A stretch of 64,000 nt of DNA from Asterias amurensis. Lineage: Eukaryota > Echinodermata > Asteroidea > Forcipulatida > Asteriidae. Below are positions 53,242 to 64,000 of the stretch, piece by piece. The notes under the pieces are model-generated. The model ran no database searches. It was not told the origin of the DNA and saw only the letters and a program-made list of their open reading frames with translations. How positions within the stretch are numbered: the first letter of the stretch is position 1; every line of letters begins with the position of its first letter. Position numbers and translations under genes: made by a program. The stretch is taken from NCBI RefSeq assembly GCF_032118995.1, contig NC_092665.1, forward strand, positions 13,620,512 through 13,684,511, given 5' to 3'.

Positions 53242-55545
53242 TTGTAGATGACTTATAGACCTTTGTCATGCTGCCACCATCTTGGTCAATATTCCCTGTA
53301 TCCAATAACAGTTACAGATGCTACTATCCAGTGAACAAAAAGAAACCAGACTATTTCTCATTTCACCCTCAGTTTGGTGGCATTGATTTAGTGATCAACA
53401 GCAGAAAACTAAGATGGCCGCACCTTGGTAAAGATCTATATACTTTTATTAAGTTGCAAAAATTGTTTCATCCCCTAATCAATTCATATAATTAGCTAAA
53501 CCTAGGCTGGGATAAAAATAGTCTGGCCCTCCATATGCAATGAGAATATAGAGCTTAGATTATTGTGTATACAGGGACCAAGATGGTCAAACCATGATAA
53601 AAGTATGTATGTTTTAAGACTAGTTTGTAAAAATGTAATTTGTTGTTTTATTACGCCTATGTTAGATTATTTTGGGTGTTCATTCTTGTAAAATGCATGA
53701 AGGGTTCTTAAAGAAAATGCCTTTACAAACATGAATCGGAGAGTTGAGACAATTAGCATCCGACAAGAAAATCAATTATTCTGTGGCTCCTTTAATTTGC
53801 ACTTTCATTGCATTTCTAAATTATACTCATGGATTGATGATGAGTCTTAAATAAAAAGATTATTATTTTAAATCAAAATAATATCAGCTCTCAAAATGGA
53901 AAACATATTAATGGTCACTGAGGCACTGCAACAAGCTCGAGTCAACTTGCAACTTTGGAACCTGTTTTTGTCACAACTCTCTACAATCAAAATCATTAGC
54001 ACCTAGAGATACCCAATTGGCACAGTTTCAATGGTCTAAACTTGTTTATTATTTCAGCCAATCACGTCCCCATCAGACAAAAACTTGTTATCATGCATAC
54101 CACTGCGTGCAAAGCGGGGGAATCATACGGTCTTATAGTGAAGTTATTATTCAGTTCAGTAAAAGATTCAGTAGTGGACAATAGTGAACACAATAAAAAA
54201 CAATACTAATTTTCACCCCCATTTTTTTTTTCCAAACTAGTTTCTTCACCTCTTTAACCCCAGCCAACTAATAAATTTCACTATTTGATTACTGAAATTC
54301 AATGATACCTGATGAAATCAATTTACAAATGCAAAGCAAAAAATTAATTACCTCCTTTCTCTAAAACTACAAAGGGGACACTTCTAAAAATGTTTATAAT
54401 ATCAACAGCTCTCTTAGTACATTTTGCCAAAAAAACAATAAAAAATTATAGAGTTTAAGTTTTTAGTTGTCTTTTTTTTGTTAACTTTGTGAACTAATTA
54501 TTGTGAGGGTCTTTTTAAAAAGAGTTTCATTATAGTTAATATTGTTAGTTTAATTTCTATGTGTAAATAAAACATACAATGTTTGTATGAAAAAAAAACT
54601 TGTTTCAAAAGTCTTTGCTTCATTCGTGTTTTCCTCAATTTATTTTAGTTATGTTTAGTTAGTTATTTTTCTTGCATGAATCTTTGGAAAGAAAAGCCTC
54701 TAATATTTTTCTCCCAATAAAATAAATTCAGAGCTTCGTATTATAGGTATTGTCACCATGACTTATAAAATTTTCAAAATAATCAAGGTATAAAACTATT
54801 ATTAGCCTAATGACAAACCTTTGACAATGTTATTTGGTGCTCGGAAAAGTTTTTATAAAAAGTTGTCGCTGAAATTGCTTCTCATTTTGAAACATTTACG
54901 GGTGGAACTTTAAAACTTTCGTCCGCATCCTTGTTCATAAAAAGGGGTGGGGCTAGATAATGCGGAGTAATACAACAAGTGACATCAAACAGCCTATTAT
55001 TACCATAAGTTTGATGAGAAATAGTATCAACCAATCTGATGCCTCGCCTTTAAGTTTATGTTTAAATTAAAACTCTATGTGCAAACAAACTGGTAGCACC
55101 TTGTTAATTAATGCTTAATTAAAAATGAATACAGACAAAAACAAAGCGCGAAGGTAGAAAAGGCACTGCCAGGATCAAAATAATGGGGATGGCGTAGTGG
55201 GCGCCCTTTAGTGATGGCAAAACCTTACCTGACAAGAACTGTTGGTGGCGCTATTCCAAGTTGAGATACACACTGCTAAAAAGATAAACAGACCTGTGGA
55301 TGTGATGGAAAGATAGAGGTAAGATTGTTTATTTTTCACAATTTACTCAAACAGTCAAATTTCGACATTATTAATCAAAGGTCTGGAGAAGTGAGCATTG
55401 GATCAGAGCTTATTTTAGTATATTCTTTCTAAGCACACGAACACGATCAGACGATGTTCAATGTTGAATGTACAGTACTACAATACAAACAAGTGTTTCA
55501 TTTCATAACTCACCAACTAAACAGAATTCGGGTCATCTCGTACCC

Positions 55546-55690
55546 AAGTCAACTCGTACCCTAGTCAACTCGTACCCAAGTCAACTCGTACCCAAGTCAA
55601 CTTGTACCCAAGTCAACTCGTACCTAAGTCAACTTGTACCCGAGTCAACTCGTACCTGAGTCAACTCGTACCCAAGTCAACTCGCACCCA
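55546..55690 (+). repeat. 16-bp tandem array, ten copies
   Basis: Unit CTCGTACCCAAGTCAA with single-base variants (CTT for CTC, CCT or CCG for CCC). All three frames are open because 16 is not a multiple of 3, which creates spurious ORFs. Confidence 0.9.
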
Positions 55691-56478
55691 AATAAATGTT
55701 TACAATTTTTTTTTACTCGTCCTGATAAATATTGTAGTTTAATTTATTTATTTATATTGTTAATCACACATTTAGCTATTCATTGTTGCAATGATTTTGT
55801 TTTCTTGTTTTTTTTCATGTTGCAGTTTTTTTTTTACTTAGGCCCTATCGGTGGGGAAAATTAATCAGAGAACTTTTTTTTTAATATAGGCTTGTTAGAA
55901 TGAATTTTTTGGGTTTTTTAATTCGGAAAAAGATAATAAGAATTTACGCAAAGTGTTTTGGTTGGAAAAAGTGGAACAGTATATTTGTTAAAATGTACTT
56001 GTTTGAATCGGAAAACGATAATCAGAACATAACGCAAATGAATGAATTGAATGAATTCTTACCAAGAAATTTTCTTTTGGGAACACTTTAACAGGAAAAA
56101 CACCAAGGTAAACATGAAGGGTTGCGTTTTATACATAGTATATCTTTTCATTGAAAATAATTGGTCTCATATGAACATGGAGGTCGAAATATTTATACCT
56201 CCTTGATACGAAGAACTAGTGTGCATCTGATCTGTTCAACGCCTTTCACGGCGACCCTTCAACACGGGAATTTAAAAGAAACCACAATGGATCTGAATGA
56301 ATATCCTAGCGGAAAAAGGCAGAAATGAGATGAACAAACATTATTAAAAACGAAATTCGTGAGATTATTATTAATAAAAGTGAGCTCCATATGATGGTAG
56401 AATATCATTTTTATTTCCTATCGCTTACAAAATCACGCCGCACGGAAATTCTCCGTTTCGGCATACAACGTACGTTGT

Positions 56479-56625
56479 ACGGTACGAGTTGACTTGGGTA
56501 CGAGTTGACCTGGGTACGAGTTGACCTAGGTACGAGTTGACTTTGGTACGAGTTGACTTGGGTACAATATTTTGGGTACGAGTTGACTTGGGTACGAGTT
56601 GACTTGGGTACGAGTTGACCTGTTT
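56479..56625 (-). repeat. Inverted 16-bp tandem array, eight copies
   Basis: The complement of the array at 55546-55690 (unit GTACGAGTTGACTTGG), about 790 bp away, interrupted once by ATATTTTGG. Together the two arrays form the arms of a foldback structure around 55690-56479. Confidence 0.9.
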
Positions 56626-56639
56626 CGACTAAACACTGC

Positions 56640-57307
56640 TAAAAAATGTAGTGAGGACAACGACAACACTAGCACTCAGCAACTGTGTGAGCGAGTGAGA
56701 CCCTTGCTCTATGGTGAGACCTGGGGAGTCGGTGTGGATGAGTTGGTAACCTTCCTCTCTGGACGGACTGGCAGGGGGGGGGGGGACATGTTGACAGGTT
56801 GAACTACCATTTTACAAATGGAATCGAAAAGCCTTTTTCATAAATGAAAATCTACAATCGGGTGAATTCCACTCAACTGATCAGATTGGTCGTAGGAGAT
56901 TCTATGAGGGACCCCACTCGTGTTTTTTCAGTCCCCTCCACAACATATACAAATTTCTTGGTGTGCCAACGGCCCCACCCACCCCCTCGGAGCAGACCGT
57001 AATTTCAGTTGCAAGCTTGTGGAGGACGGGGCTCTGCTGGCCCCCACGGCCTGTACCCTAGAGAAGGCCTAAGATTTTGGACAGTGAGGTTTGTTTCGCT
57101 AATAATAGTGGAGACAATAGTTTGAGGAGTAGCAACCCCGACCCCCCCCCCCCCCCACAGTTACGTCAAATAAAACTGATTACATCCCTGTGTGTTAAGA
57201 ATCTTTTCAAGAAAGAACTGGTTTTTTTATTAGGTTGGTCATCTTATTTCAGTTATCAATTTTATAAACAGATTTAACTTTCGTCGATGTGAATTGTTGA
57301 GATCATC
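56640..57307. other. Region upstream of FTSJ1
   Basis: No CpG-rich promoter or TATA box is obvious. It has a G-run (56776-56786) and a C-run (57141-57156). The FTSJ1 start context is ATCATCATGG, which has G at +4. Confidence 0.4.
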
Positions 57308-60300
57308 ATGGGGCGCTCTTCAAAAGACAAGAGAGATATCTATTATCGATTGGCCAAGGAAGAAGGCTGGCGAGCTCGTAGCGCTTTCAAACTGCTTCAG
57401 ATCAACGAGGAATTCAACATTTTTAAAGGTAGGGCCTTATCAGTTATGTGAAAAACTTTACAAATAAAAACTGTGCACCACTACATACATGGGACACTTT
57501 TCTTTAAAAAAGTTGTAGACTCTGGGGTTAAAAAATCCCTGTCATGTTATCCCCACCATGCAGGCTTTTTTTTTTGTTGAAAAATAACTTTGTATTTTGA
57601 AGTCATTAATAGTTTGTTTTGTCAGTGAAAGTCAATTTGAAGAACCCATAAGAAGAGCCTTTCACAGAGACGTTACACATTTTAATAGTCGTGTTTCTCA
57701 AGTTCAATCACACTGTTGGAAAGCTGTTAAATGTAACAGCTGATTATAGACTAGACTGGGCCCCTGTCTTTATCCACAAGGATATAGACTGGTCCAAGCT
57801 TCCCAGATCCAGTGATTCCATTGGATACAATGATATTGGCTAAACATGCACAGTGACATGAGACCAAACAGTATACTCCTATCACGTCCGCCATAGAATT
57901 TGACTGTGTATCTCATGTGAAATGTATGGGGGTCAAAGGTCAAACCACGCAACGGTTGTGATGCCGGTCTCTGGCGTTATTCACAAACCTCTAAGTGTGA
58001 CGTCAGATGTTCAGGCTAATCATAGACCTACATGTACATAATATGCCCAGTCCTCTAAAGTAAACTGGTTGAAAAAAATTTAACAGAGAAAAAAAGGTGC
58101 TCAATAAAGAGCCACTGGGTTTGTTCCCAATGTTATAACTGAGTGTCATATCAGAATGGTCTAGTGCACTGGACTCAAGTTCTGGTGGCTTAGTCGTCAA
58201 AGTGTGGGTTTAAATCCCAGTAATGAAATTTTGACTGTCATGTCCCCTCGGGTGTAGATGTGTGACCTGTAGGGCAGAGGTGGTTCCTGTGATGACTTGT
58301 TTAATATCCTTTTCTTTGTTAACTTCTGATTGATGTAATTTTTTTAACATATGATGTTGACATGTGCAATTCAGTTTTTAACTGCGAGACATGTTTTTAA
58401 TAAACCATTTTTGAATTAATTGAATTGAAATGATTGATTTAGCTTGATGTGCTACATACTAGGAAGCTGGGATGGTTAGGGAATGAAATTTATGGCCCAA
58501 TGAACATTAAATATAGTTGTCACAAGCCATGCACGTCAAAATTTGCAGGTACTTGCCCTTAAATATCCATTATTATTATGAGCGTGCTTAGGTTAACTTC
58601 AGGATGGCTTATGATTTATTCTTTATTATACAGGTGTTAGCAAAGCAGTTGATCTGTGCGCAGCTCCTGGTAGTTGGAGTCAAGTCCTGAGTAGAAAACT
58701 CAGGTAAGTTGCGTCTTGTTTGTTCTGTGTTTGGTGTTTCTTTCTATGTTTGTTGTCTTTAACTGCCCAGAGAAGGTGGGCTCGTGGAGGAGTCTTAACT
58801 GACTAGTGTATTTTTTAAAACCCTTTTTTGTAAATAGAGACACTCTATTTTTCACTTTTTTAGACAGAGCGATGCGGACAAGGCAAAGGTCAAGATTGTA
58901 GCAGTTGACCTTCAGGCCATGGCTCCTCTACCAGGGGTCATTCAGCTGCAGGGGGATATAACAAAGGTGAAAATCAGGAAAAGGCTTTCCTTCTATCTGT
59001 GACTTTACAGACTCAAATGGTAGGGATAGGCCTTTAAGCCCAATTCATACTTAATGCTTAAGTGAAATGGCATCAAGGTTTGCTAAGTGGTTTCTGTCCC
59101 TTCCTTTCACCTCTGTGGACCCTATTTCATTTAATATCTTTTACTCTGATTGTGAAGCCAATGACTCTCGCCAAAACAATCTTAATCACTGAATTGACCA
59201 AGAACCCAATGGAGAGAAGACAAGGAAGGAAGTTTCAGTTTTAATTGTGGGAGGAAAACAACCAGATAATCATTCCACGGGAAACCCTCGCAGTCAGTTA
59301 GGGACTGTAAACCCAATCCTCAATCAAACCTGCCGTCGATTTCACAAAACTCTTCCTAACTTAAGACTAATCTTAGGACTTGGGACGAGTCCCAACCTTG
59401 CACTGTAGCATGCAGACCTTAAGATTAATCCTAAGTTAGGAGGAGTTACTTGTCCTAACTCGAGATACATGTAAGACGAGTCCTAACTCTTTGTGAAATC
59501 GACGGCTGGGGTCCAAGAGGTAGAAGGTGAGGAAAGATACCACTACGCCGACCCGACTATCCTGCAGTCCTATAATTTTATGACTCTTCCTCTGTGCTGT
59601 ACACAGATACAGAGTCCTAGATATGAGGGTCCGTTTCTGGGGCGGACAAATTTCAGAGCTCCATGATTCTCCAAGAAGAAGAAACATTCACATGATAATT
59701 TTAACACAATTTTATTTGGGCTGTAAAGATTTGGGCGGTTAAAAAATGTTTTACTACCCCGTTGCTCTCTTTTTTGCATGCAGCGCAGTTGGGTTGCCAT
59801 TTTTTTTCCCCTTTTTGTTTTTGAATTGAGAATTCCAAATGTCGTTTAAAAGTTTGTTTCAATAAGACAAAGAACCAAAGCTGTTTTTCTTAAAGGCAGT
59901 GGACACTATTGGTGTTTACTCAAAATAATTATTAGCGTAAAACCTTTCTTGGTGACGAGTAATGGGGAGAGGTTGATGGTATAAAACATTGTGAGAAACG
60001 GCTCCCTCTGAAGTGCCATAGTTTTCGAGAAAGAAGTAATTTTCCACGAATTTGATTTTGAGACCTCAAGTTTAGAACTTGAGGTCCCGAAATCAACTAT
60101 CTAATCGCACACAACTTCGTGTGACAAGGGTATTTTTTCTTTCATTATTATCTCACAAGTTCGATGACCGATTGAGCTCAAATTTTCACAGGTTTTCACC
60201 TTGTTATTTTATACATATGTTGAGATACACCAACTGTGAAGGCTAGTCTTTGACAATTACCAATAGTGTCCACTGTCTTTAAACCAGTTTTGATATGGAA

Positions 60301-63300
60301 GAAACACTCAATATTATTTGTTGTTGTTTCATCACCAGGAGTCAACAGCTAATGAGATCATTAGTCAGTTTGAAGGAGAACAGGCTGACTTAGTAGTGTG
60401 TGACGGGGCACCAGACGTAACAGGACTTCATGACATCGATGAATATATACAAGCACAGCTCCTTCTCGCTGTAAGGGTTTTTAGTATGACTTGTTAAAGT
60501 GTTTACACCTTTCAAAGCACTACATCTTGGCTTTTTCAAAAGTTGTCCGTGCCCACCCATGGTATAATTTTTGTATGATCTCTGTTGAGTTTCTTGAGTT
60601 ATCATTTTCTTTTGATATCATCATTGCCACAATAAAACTCTGACTTGACAAAGATAAGACAACAAAGGTTCTTGTAATTAGTTTCTTGATTTGATGTTGG
60701 CGAGTGGTAAAATTGAGTAGCCACTGACCGTGATTCGTAGAACCTCTGTCATGGTATGCTGGAATCGCAGAAGGCTTTGACTTGTTTCCCAAGGAGCTGT
60801 ATAGAACTTCAGTTGGAAATAAATTCGCTCAGAGAAAATTAAGTTGGCATTTGATTTTTCTTTTTGCTCTTAACAGGCGCTTAATATCACCACTCATGTC
60901 CTGAAGACTGGAGGAACTTTTGTTGCAAAGGTACATTTGTAATCTTTTTTTAAAATCCTTCTCATGTACATGGTGTTTCCGATTGCAACCACACCATGAA
61001 GTGTTTCAAATCCAACCTAATATGAGTTTTGTTTTTCCAAATTGATTAATTTTCAAATCTGACTACCCCCAACAAAGGCATTGCCCCTGGCCCCCACTCC
61101 CTAGCTACACCACTGCACCCTAATTGATGGCATGATCTGTTTTCTACATCTTAGATATTTCGTGGCAAAGACGTCACTCTTCTCTACTCACAACTGAAGA
61201 TCTTCTTCCCGAATGTGACGGTCGCCAAGCCGAGAAGTAGCAGAAACTCAAGTATAGGTGAGAAACGTCGTCTCCTTTTGTAAAACTGAGAGGTTATGGT
61301 GTCTTTTTCTCACCTTCCACCTCTGTGCCCCAAGTTCAAATCTCGCTGGCGGCACAGTGTTGATTGGGTTTTTCAGTCCCTGATTGCATGGGTTTTCCCT
61401 GGAATAATTCTGTGGTTCTTCCTTCCTTTTGGTTTATGAACTGAAAATTTCAAATTTCAAATGTCTTGATAACTGAAGGATTGGTCTTACTGTCAAATGG
61501 TCGGGTTGGCACAGTGTTGTTGTTTTTTGATATATTGCTTTCCAACTCTAGGACCCCGGTTCGAATCCTGCCTGGGGCCCTGTGTGGATTGGGTTTTCAG
61601 TCCCTACCTGATTGCATGGGTTGCCAATGATTAATTCGCTGGGGTTTTCCTCCCCCCTATAAAACTATAAAACTGAAGTTTCCTTCCTTGTCTTCTGTCC
61701 TGTGGGATACTTGGCTATCGTGAATTAGTTCGCTTTTCTGAGAGTCCTCGGCTTTACAACCAGATTTTATAAATGAGAAATTAAAGCTTTGCTTAAAATT
61801 GTTTACTTAATTCAGTTTTTTTTCTTTTTTCTTTTTCTTCTTTGCAGAAGCATTTATTGTTTGCCAGGGCTATGCTCCGCCTGCAGGGTACAAACCCAAC
61901 ATGTCTAACCCACTACTCGATCAACGTTATAGTAAGTCCAACAATTTAACTGCATTTCTGCAAAAATTTTCAGTCTCTTCGTCTTTCTAATAACCGTAAC
62001 ATTCCCAGATTTAGGCCACAAGATAAAAGCAGAGAAAAAGACCACCCCTTACATAGCGGAGTTGCGTTTACTTTTAAGCGCAGCGCACAACTCTCATCAT
62101 TGACCTCACTGAGGGCACTGTTTTGGATTGTGACATCATATGCAGGGGGATCAATGACTATTTAGTTTTGTTAAAATCGATTTTAGAAAAAGACTTGATT
62201 TCATGGAAAAATGAAGTCTTTGCTCAAGATTTTCCTCCATTTTTAAAAGGCCCCAGACTTTTATTTAATTTTGTTTATGCAAGTCGCCAGACACACACAA
62301 GGCCTGAAGGCCACTTCAAGGTGTGGGCTACAATTTTTTTTTCCAGAGGCTGTTGCTACCTACTCCTAGGGCTGAAACAGGATTACGCCTTTTACAGTCT
62401 GTAGGCTTGAGTATCATCAGTCCGAAGCCTGGCCGTTGTATATACAATGTTCCTTTAAAGGCGCTGGACCTGTTTGGGGAGCACAGAAGAGCTGCTGATA
62501 GTTTATAACATCACGAGCAACGACTCCCTCTAATTTCTCACTAAAATATTTGAATCTGAGAAAGACTTCAAGCCGTCTCAAGGCATCTGAAAGCACACAA
62601 ATTTGATTATTTGTTTAATTTTCATTAATTTTGTATTTTTTTCCCAGATGTAGATTTCAACAGCCTAGAGGGACCAAACAGAGTTATTGTTCCGTTCTTA
62701 GCGTGTGGTGACCTCAGCGCCTACGACTCGGACAAAACTTATCCACTAGAGGTAAGAGGAATGTCGTATAATTATAACACAGTGCCCAATTTCATAAAGG
62801 TGCTTACCGGTAAGCAAGTTTTTGTTCTTACTATAGAAGACAAACATACATTTAAGGTGCTTACCGTTAAGCAAGTTTTGGTTCTTACTATAGAAGTCAA
62901 ACCTACAGGTACATCGTAGGTGTTTATCCGTAATCAAGTTTGTGTTCCTACTAAACAATGTAGAACAAAAACATACAGTTAGGGCATTTACCGGTAAGCA
63001 AGTTTTTAAAATTCGGCCTTGTGTTATAATGCCTGAAGGCTCGATATGATTTGACAGCAGGTGTTCGCATTCACAATGTCTTTGGATTGTTTCATCACTC
63101 ATCTGCTTACAAGAACGCCAAGCAAGCGGCTACTTGTGCTTTGCTTAATGTAAGCAGCGTTTATGAAATATTAATTCTACTAAAGGCCACTCCATGAGCA
63201 GAAAACACCTGGGGCCAATTTCATAGAGCTGCTTAAGCAAAAAATTTGCTTAAGCACGAAAATAGCTCGCTTATTTTACACATGTTACTGGCCAAAATGT

Positions 63301-64000
63301 CATGCCATATACATTGCTTATGACTGGTATTTAGCTGTTGTTTACTTAGCATAACAATTGAGTGGAGTCTTGGCCGGTAATCTGATTTTACTAAGCAATG
63401 AATGAAAATGGGCCCTGCTGACAAGCATTTAAAAATGCAGCCCTGGTCCCAACATTCAAATATGCGAAAGACTTGCATGGTGTTTTGACAAATACAAGAA
63501 CCCAACTATTGTTTTGAAACTCAACTTTTAAGAAATTCTAAGCACAACTCTCGTTTGAAAACAGTGCTAAATCATGTTGATCTGATGTAACCTAACAGTG
63601 CAATAATAGTAATTTTATTTGGTGACGAGTAATGGGGAAAGGTTGATGGTATAACACATTGTGAGAAACGGCTCCCTTTGAAATGACGTAGTTTCCGAGA
63701 AAGAAGTAATTTTCCACGAACTTGATTTTGAGACCTCAGATTTACAATTTGAGGTCTCAAAATCAACCATCTAAATGCACACAACGATCGTGTGACAAGG
63801 GTGTTTTTTCTTTCATTATTATCTCGCAACTTCGACGACCAATTGAGCTCACATTTTCACAGGTTTGTTATTTTGTGCATATGTTGAGATACACCAACTG
63901 TGAAGACTGGTCTTTGACAGTTACCAATAGTGTCCAGTATCTTTAACAGTAATTTGATTTTTCTTCTTTCCTTGCTTAGCTTGAACCGGGTACAGGTTAC
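57308..64000 (+). CDS. FTSJ1: FTSJ1/Trm7-like tRNA 2'-O-ribose methyltransferase (9 exons, 3' end outside window)
   Basis: Exons: 57308-57428, 58634-58703, 58864-58966, 60339-60470, 60877-60930, 61155-61257, 61848-61931, 62648-62751, 63980-64000+. Phases agree, giving 264 codons so far; the family is usually about 330 residues. It begins [20 protein letters not shown]. The SAM-binding motif is [11 protein letters not shown] (residues 47-57). The RrmJ-type catalytic tetrad is complete: K28 (RSAFKLL), D120 (VVCDGAPD), K160 (FVAKIFRG) and E195 ([11 protein letters not shown]). Family role: 2'-O-methylation of tRNA positions 32 and 34 in the anticodon loop, acting with partner proteins in the cytoplasm. 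Gene direction is opposite to the MSP130 cluster. Nothing in the coding sequence looks broken. Confidence 0.94.
58150..58285 (+). mobile_element. tRNA-like SINE head in FTSJ1 intron 1
   Basis: TGGTCTAGTGCACTGGACTC and GTGGGTTTAAATCCCAG resemble the A and B boxes of a long-variable-arm tRNA. No acceptor stem is preserved. Confidence 0.5.
59120..59320 (-). mobile_element. SINE family S2, minus-strand copy
   Basis: Complement of the S2 tail: GATTGTGAAGCCAATGACTC and AAGAACCCAATGGAGAGAAG on the plus strand, then GGGACTGTAAACCCAATCC from the body. Confidence 0.6.
59890..60282. mobile_element. Family 1 element in FTSJ1 intron 3
   Basis: Full-length copy from TTAAAGGCAGTGGACAC to GTGTCCACTGTCTTTAA with the GAGACCTCAA palindrome; it ends 56 bp before the exon at 60339. 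Confidence 0.83.
61495..61790 (+). mobile_element. tRNA-derived SINE (family S2) in FTSJ1 intron 6
   Basis: CCCCGGTTCGAATCCTGCC (B box) with the tail TTCCTTCCTTGTCTTCTG and GAGAGTCCTCGGCTTTACAA. A partial copy precedes it at 61315-61445; minus-strand copies are at 59120-59320 and 10390-10510. Confidence 0.62.
62799..63008 (+). repeat. Degenerate 60-75-bp tandem repeat in FTSJ1 intron 8
   Basis: About four units of GGTGCTTACCGGTAAGCAAG followed by TTTTGTTCTTACTATAGAAG and a spacer. GGTAAGCAAG resembles a splice donor in each unit. The array starts 47 bp after the real donor at 62752. Confidence 0.7.
63211..63417. mobile_element. Inverted-repeat element (GGGCCAATTTCAT ends)
   Basis: Left end GGGGCCAATTTCATAGAGC, right end AATGAAAATGGGCCCTG. 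Related to the nested element at 31864-32107. A third fragment sits near 11028 (GGGCCCAATTTCATGGC). Confidence 0.65.
63612..63946. mobile_element. Family 1 element in FTSJ1 intron 8, left end missing
   Basis: Begins at GGTGACGAGTAATGGGG and ends GTGTCCAGTATCTTTAA, 33 bp before the last exon in the window. Confidence 0.78.

Larger units (their letters stand above)
45450..54575 (+). ncRNA. Possible spliced non-coding transcript built of repeated modules
   Basis: No long open frame, but the block is organised. Two related segments (46550-46715 and 47990-48185) and two more (47800-47890 and 49030-49140) imply a tandem duplication of about 1.2-1.4 kb. From 49.87 kb onward a module with a polypyrimidine tract, AG, about 55 nt and GTAACG is repeated (49940-49994 and 50074-50129), with degenerate relatives near 50510, 51170 and 51910. 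AATAAA occurs at 53850 and 54566, the latter followed by a TG-rich stretch. The upstream edge (45.4-45.65 kb) is GC-richer than its surroundings. The transcript and its strand are inference. Confidence 0.3.

Noticed and set aside
55468..55864. Open frames rich in PSQLVPKSTRTQVNSY-type repeats
   Set aside because: Translation of a 16-bp tandem array in which all frames are open; no other coding evidence.
55546..56625. Array of short repeats resembling a CRISPR
   Set aside because: Units are contiguous 16-mers without spacers, and the genome is clearly eukaryotic.

Overview
The window looks like animal (deuterostome) nuclear DNA, most likely from an echinoderm and probably a sea star. The evidence is short phase-conserved exons, long introns packed with short inverted-repeat elements and tRNA-derived SINEs, and a tandem cluster of MSP130-type genes, a family best known from echinoderm skeleton-forming cells. 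The species call is inference. No bacterial-style operons, rRNA or CRISPR arrays are present.

Layout. (1) 3.3-36.7 kb, minus strand: three MSP130-like units in head-to-tail order. Unit A spans 15471-3288 (12 exons), unit B 24939-17595 (11 exons) and unit C 36732-25899 (10 exons). I rebuilt every exon from GT/AG sites and reading phase. Most equivalent exons have identical lengths in all three units (207, 142, 115, 174, 66, 254 and 218 nt). (2) 36.8-57.3 kb: mostly repeats. They include two copies of a 225-bp palindrome-rich element, a dispersed repeat of roughly 0.5 kb in three copies, a possible fragment of a type II membrane protein, a block of degenerate tandem modules with splice-like borders (perhaps a non-coding transcript), and a pair of opposed 16-bp repeat arrays. 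(3) 57.3-64.0 kb, plus strand: nine exons of an FTSJ1/Trm7-type tRNA 2'-O-methyltransferase, which runs off the right edge.

Main reading of the cluster. Unit C has a signal-peptide exon, but no convincing GPI-anchor exon. Unit B has a GPI-anchor exon, but no signal-peptide exon. The last clear donor of C (phase 1) fits the first acceptor of B (phase 1). C plus B may therefore be one gene for a two-domain MSP130 of about 1129 residues. Unit A has its own signal exon and GPI exon, but carries the N-terminal segment twice, which looks like a remnant of such a two-domain gene. In A and B, but not C, the ends of two exons together with their splice donors are repeated in tandem in the following intron.

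Mobile DNA is dense: at least 17 copies or fragments of one roughly 390-bp inverted-repeat family, three copies of a foldback family in C intron 1, several one-off foldback elements, two SINE families, a LINE-like tail, a short interstitial telomeric tract, and three hammerhead-like motifs.
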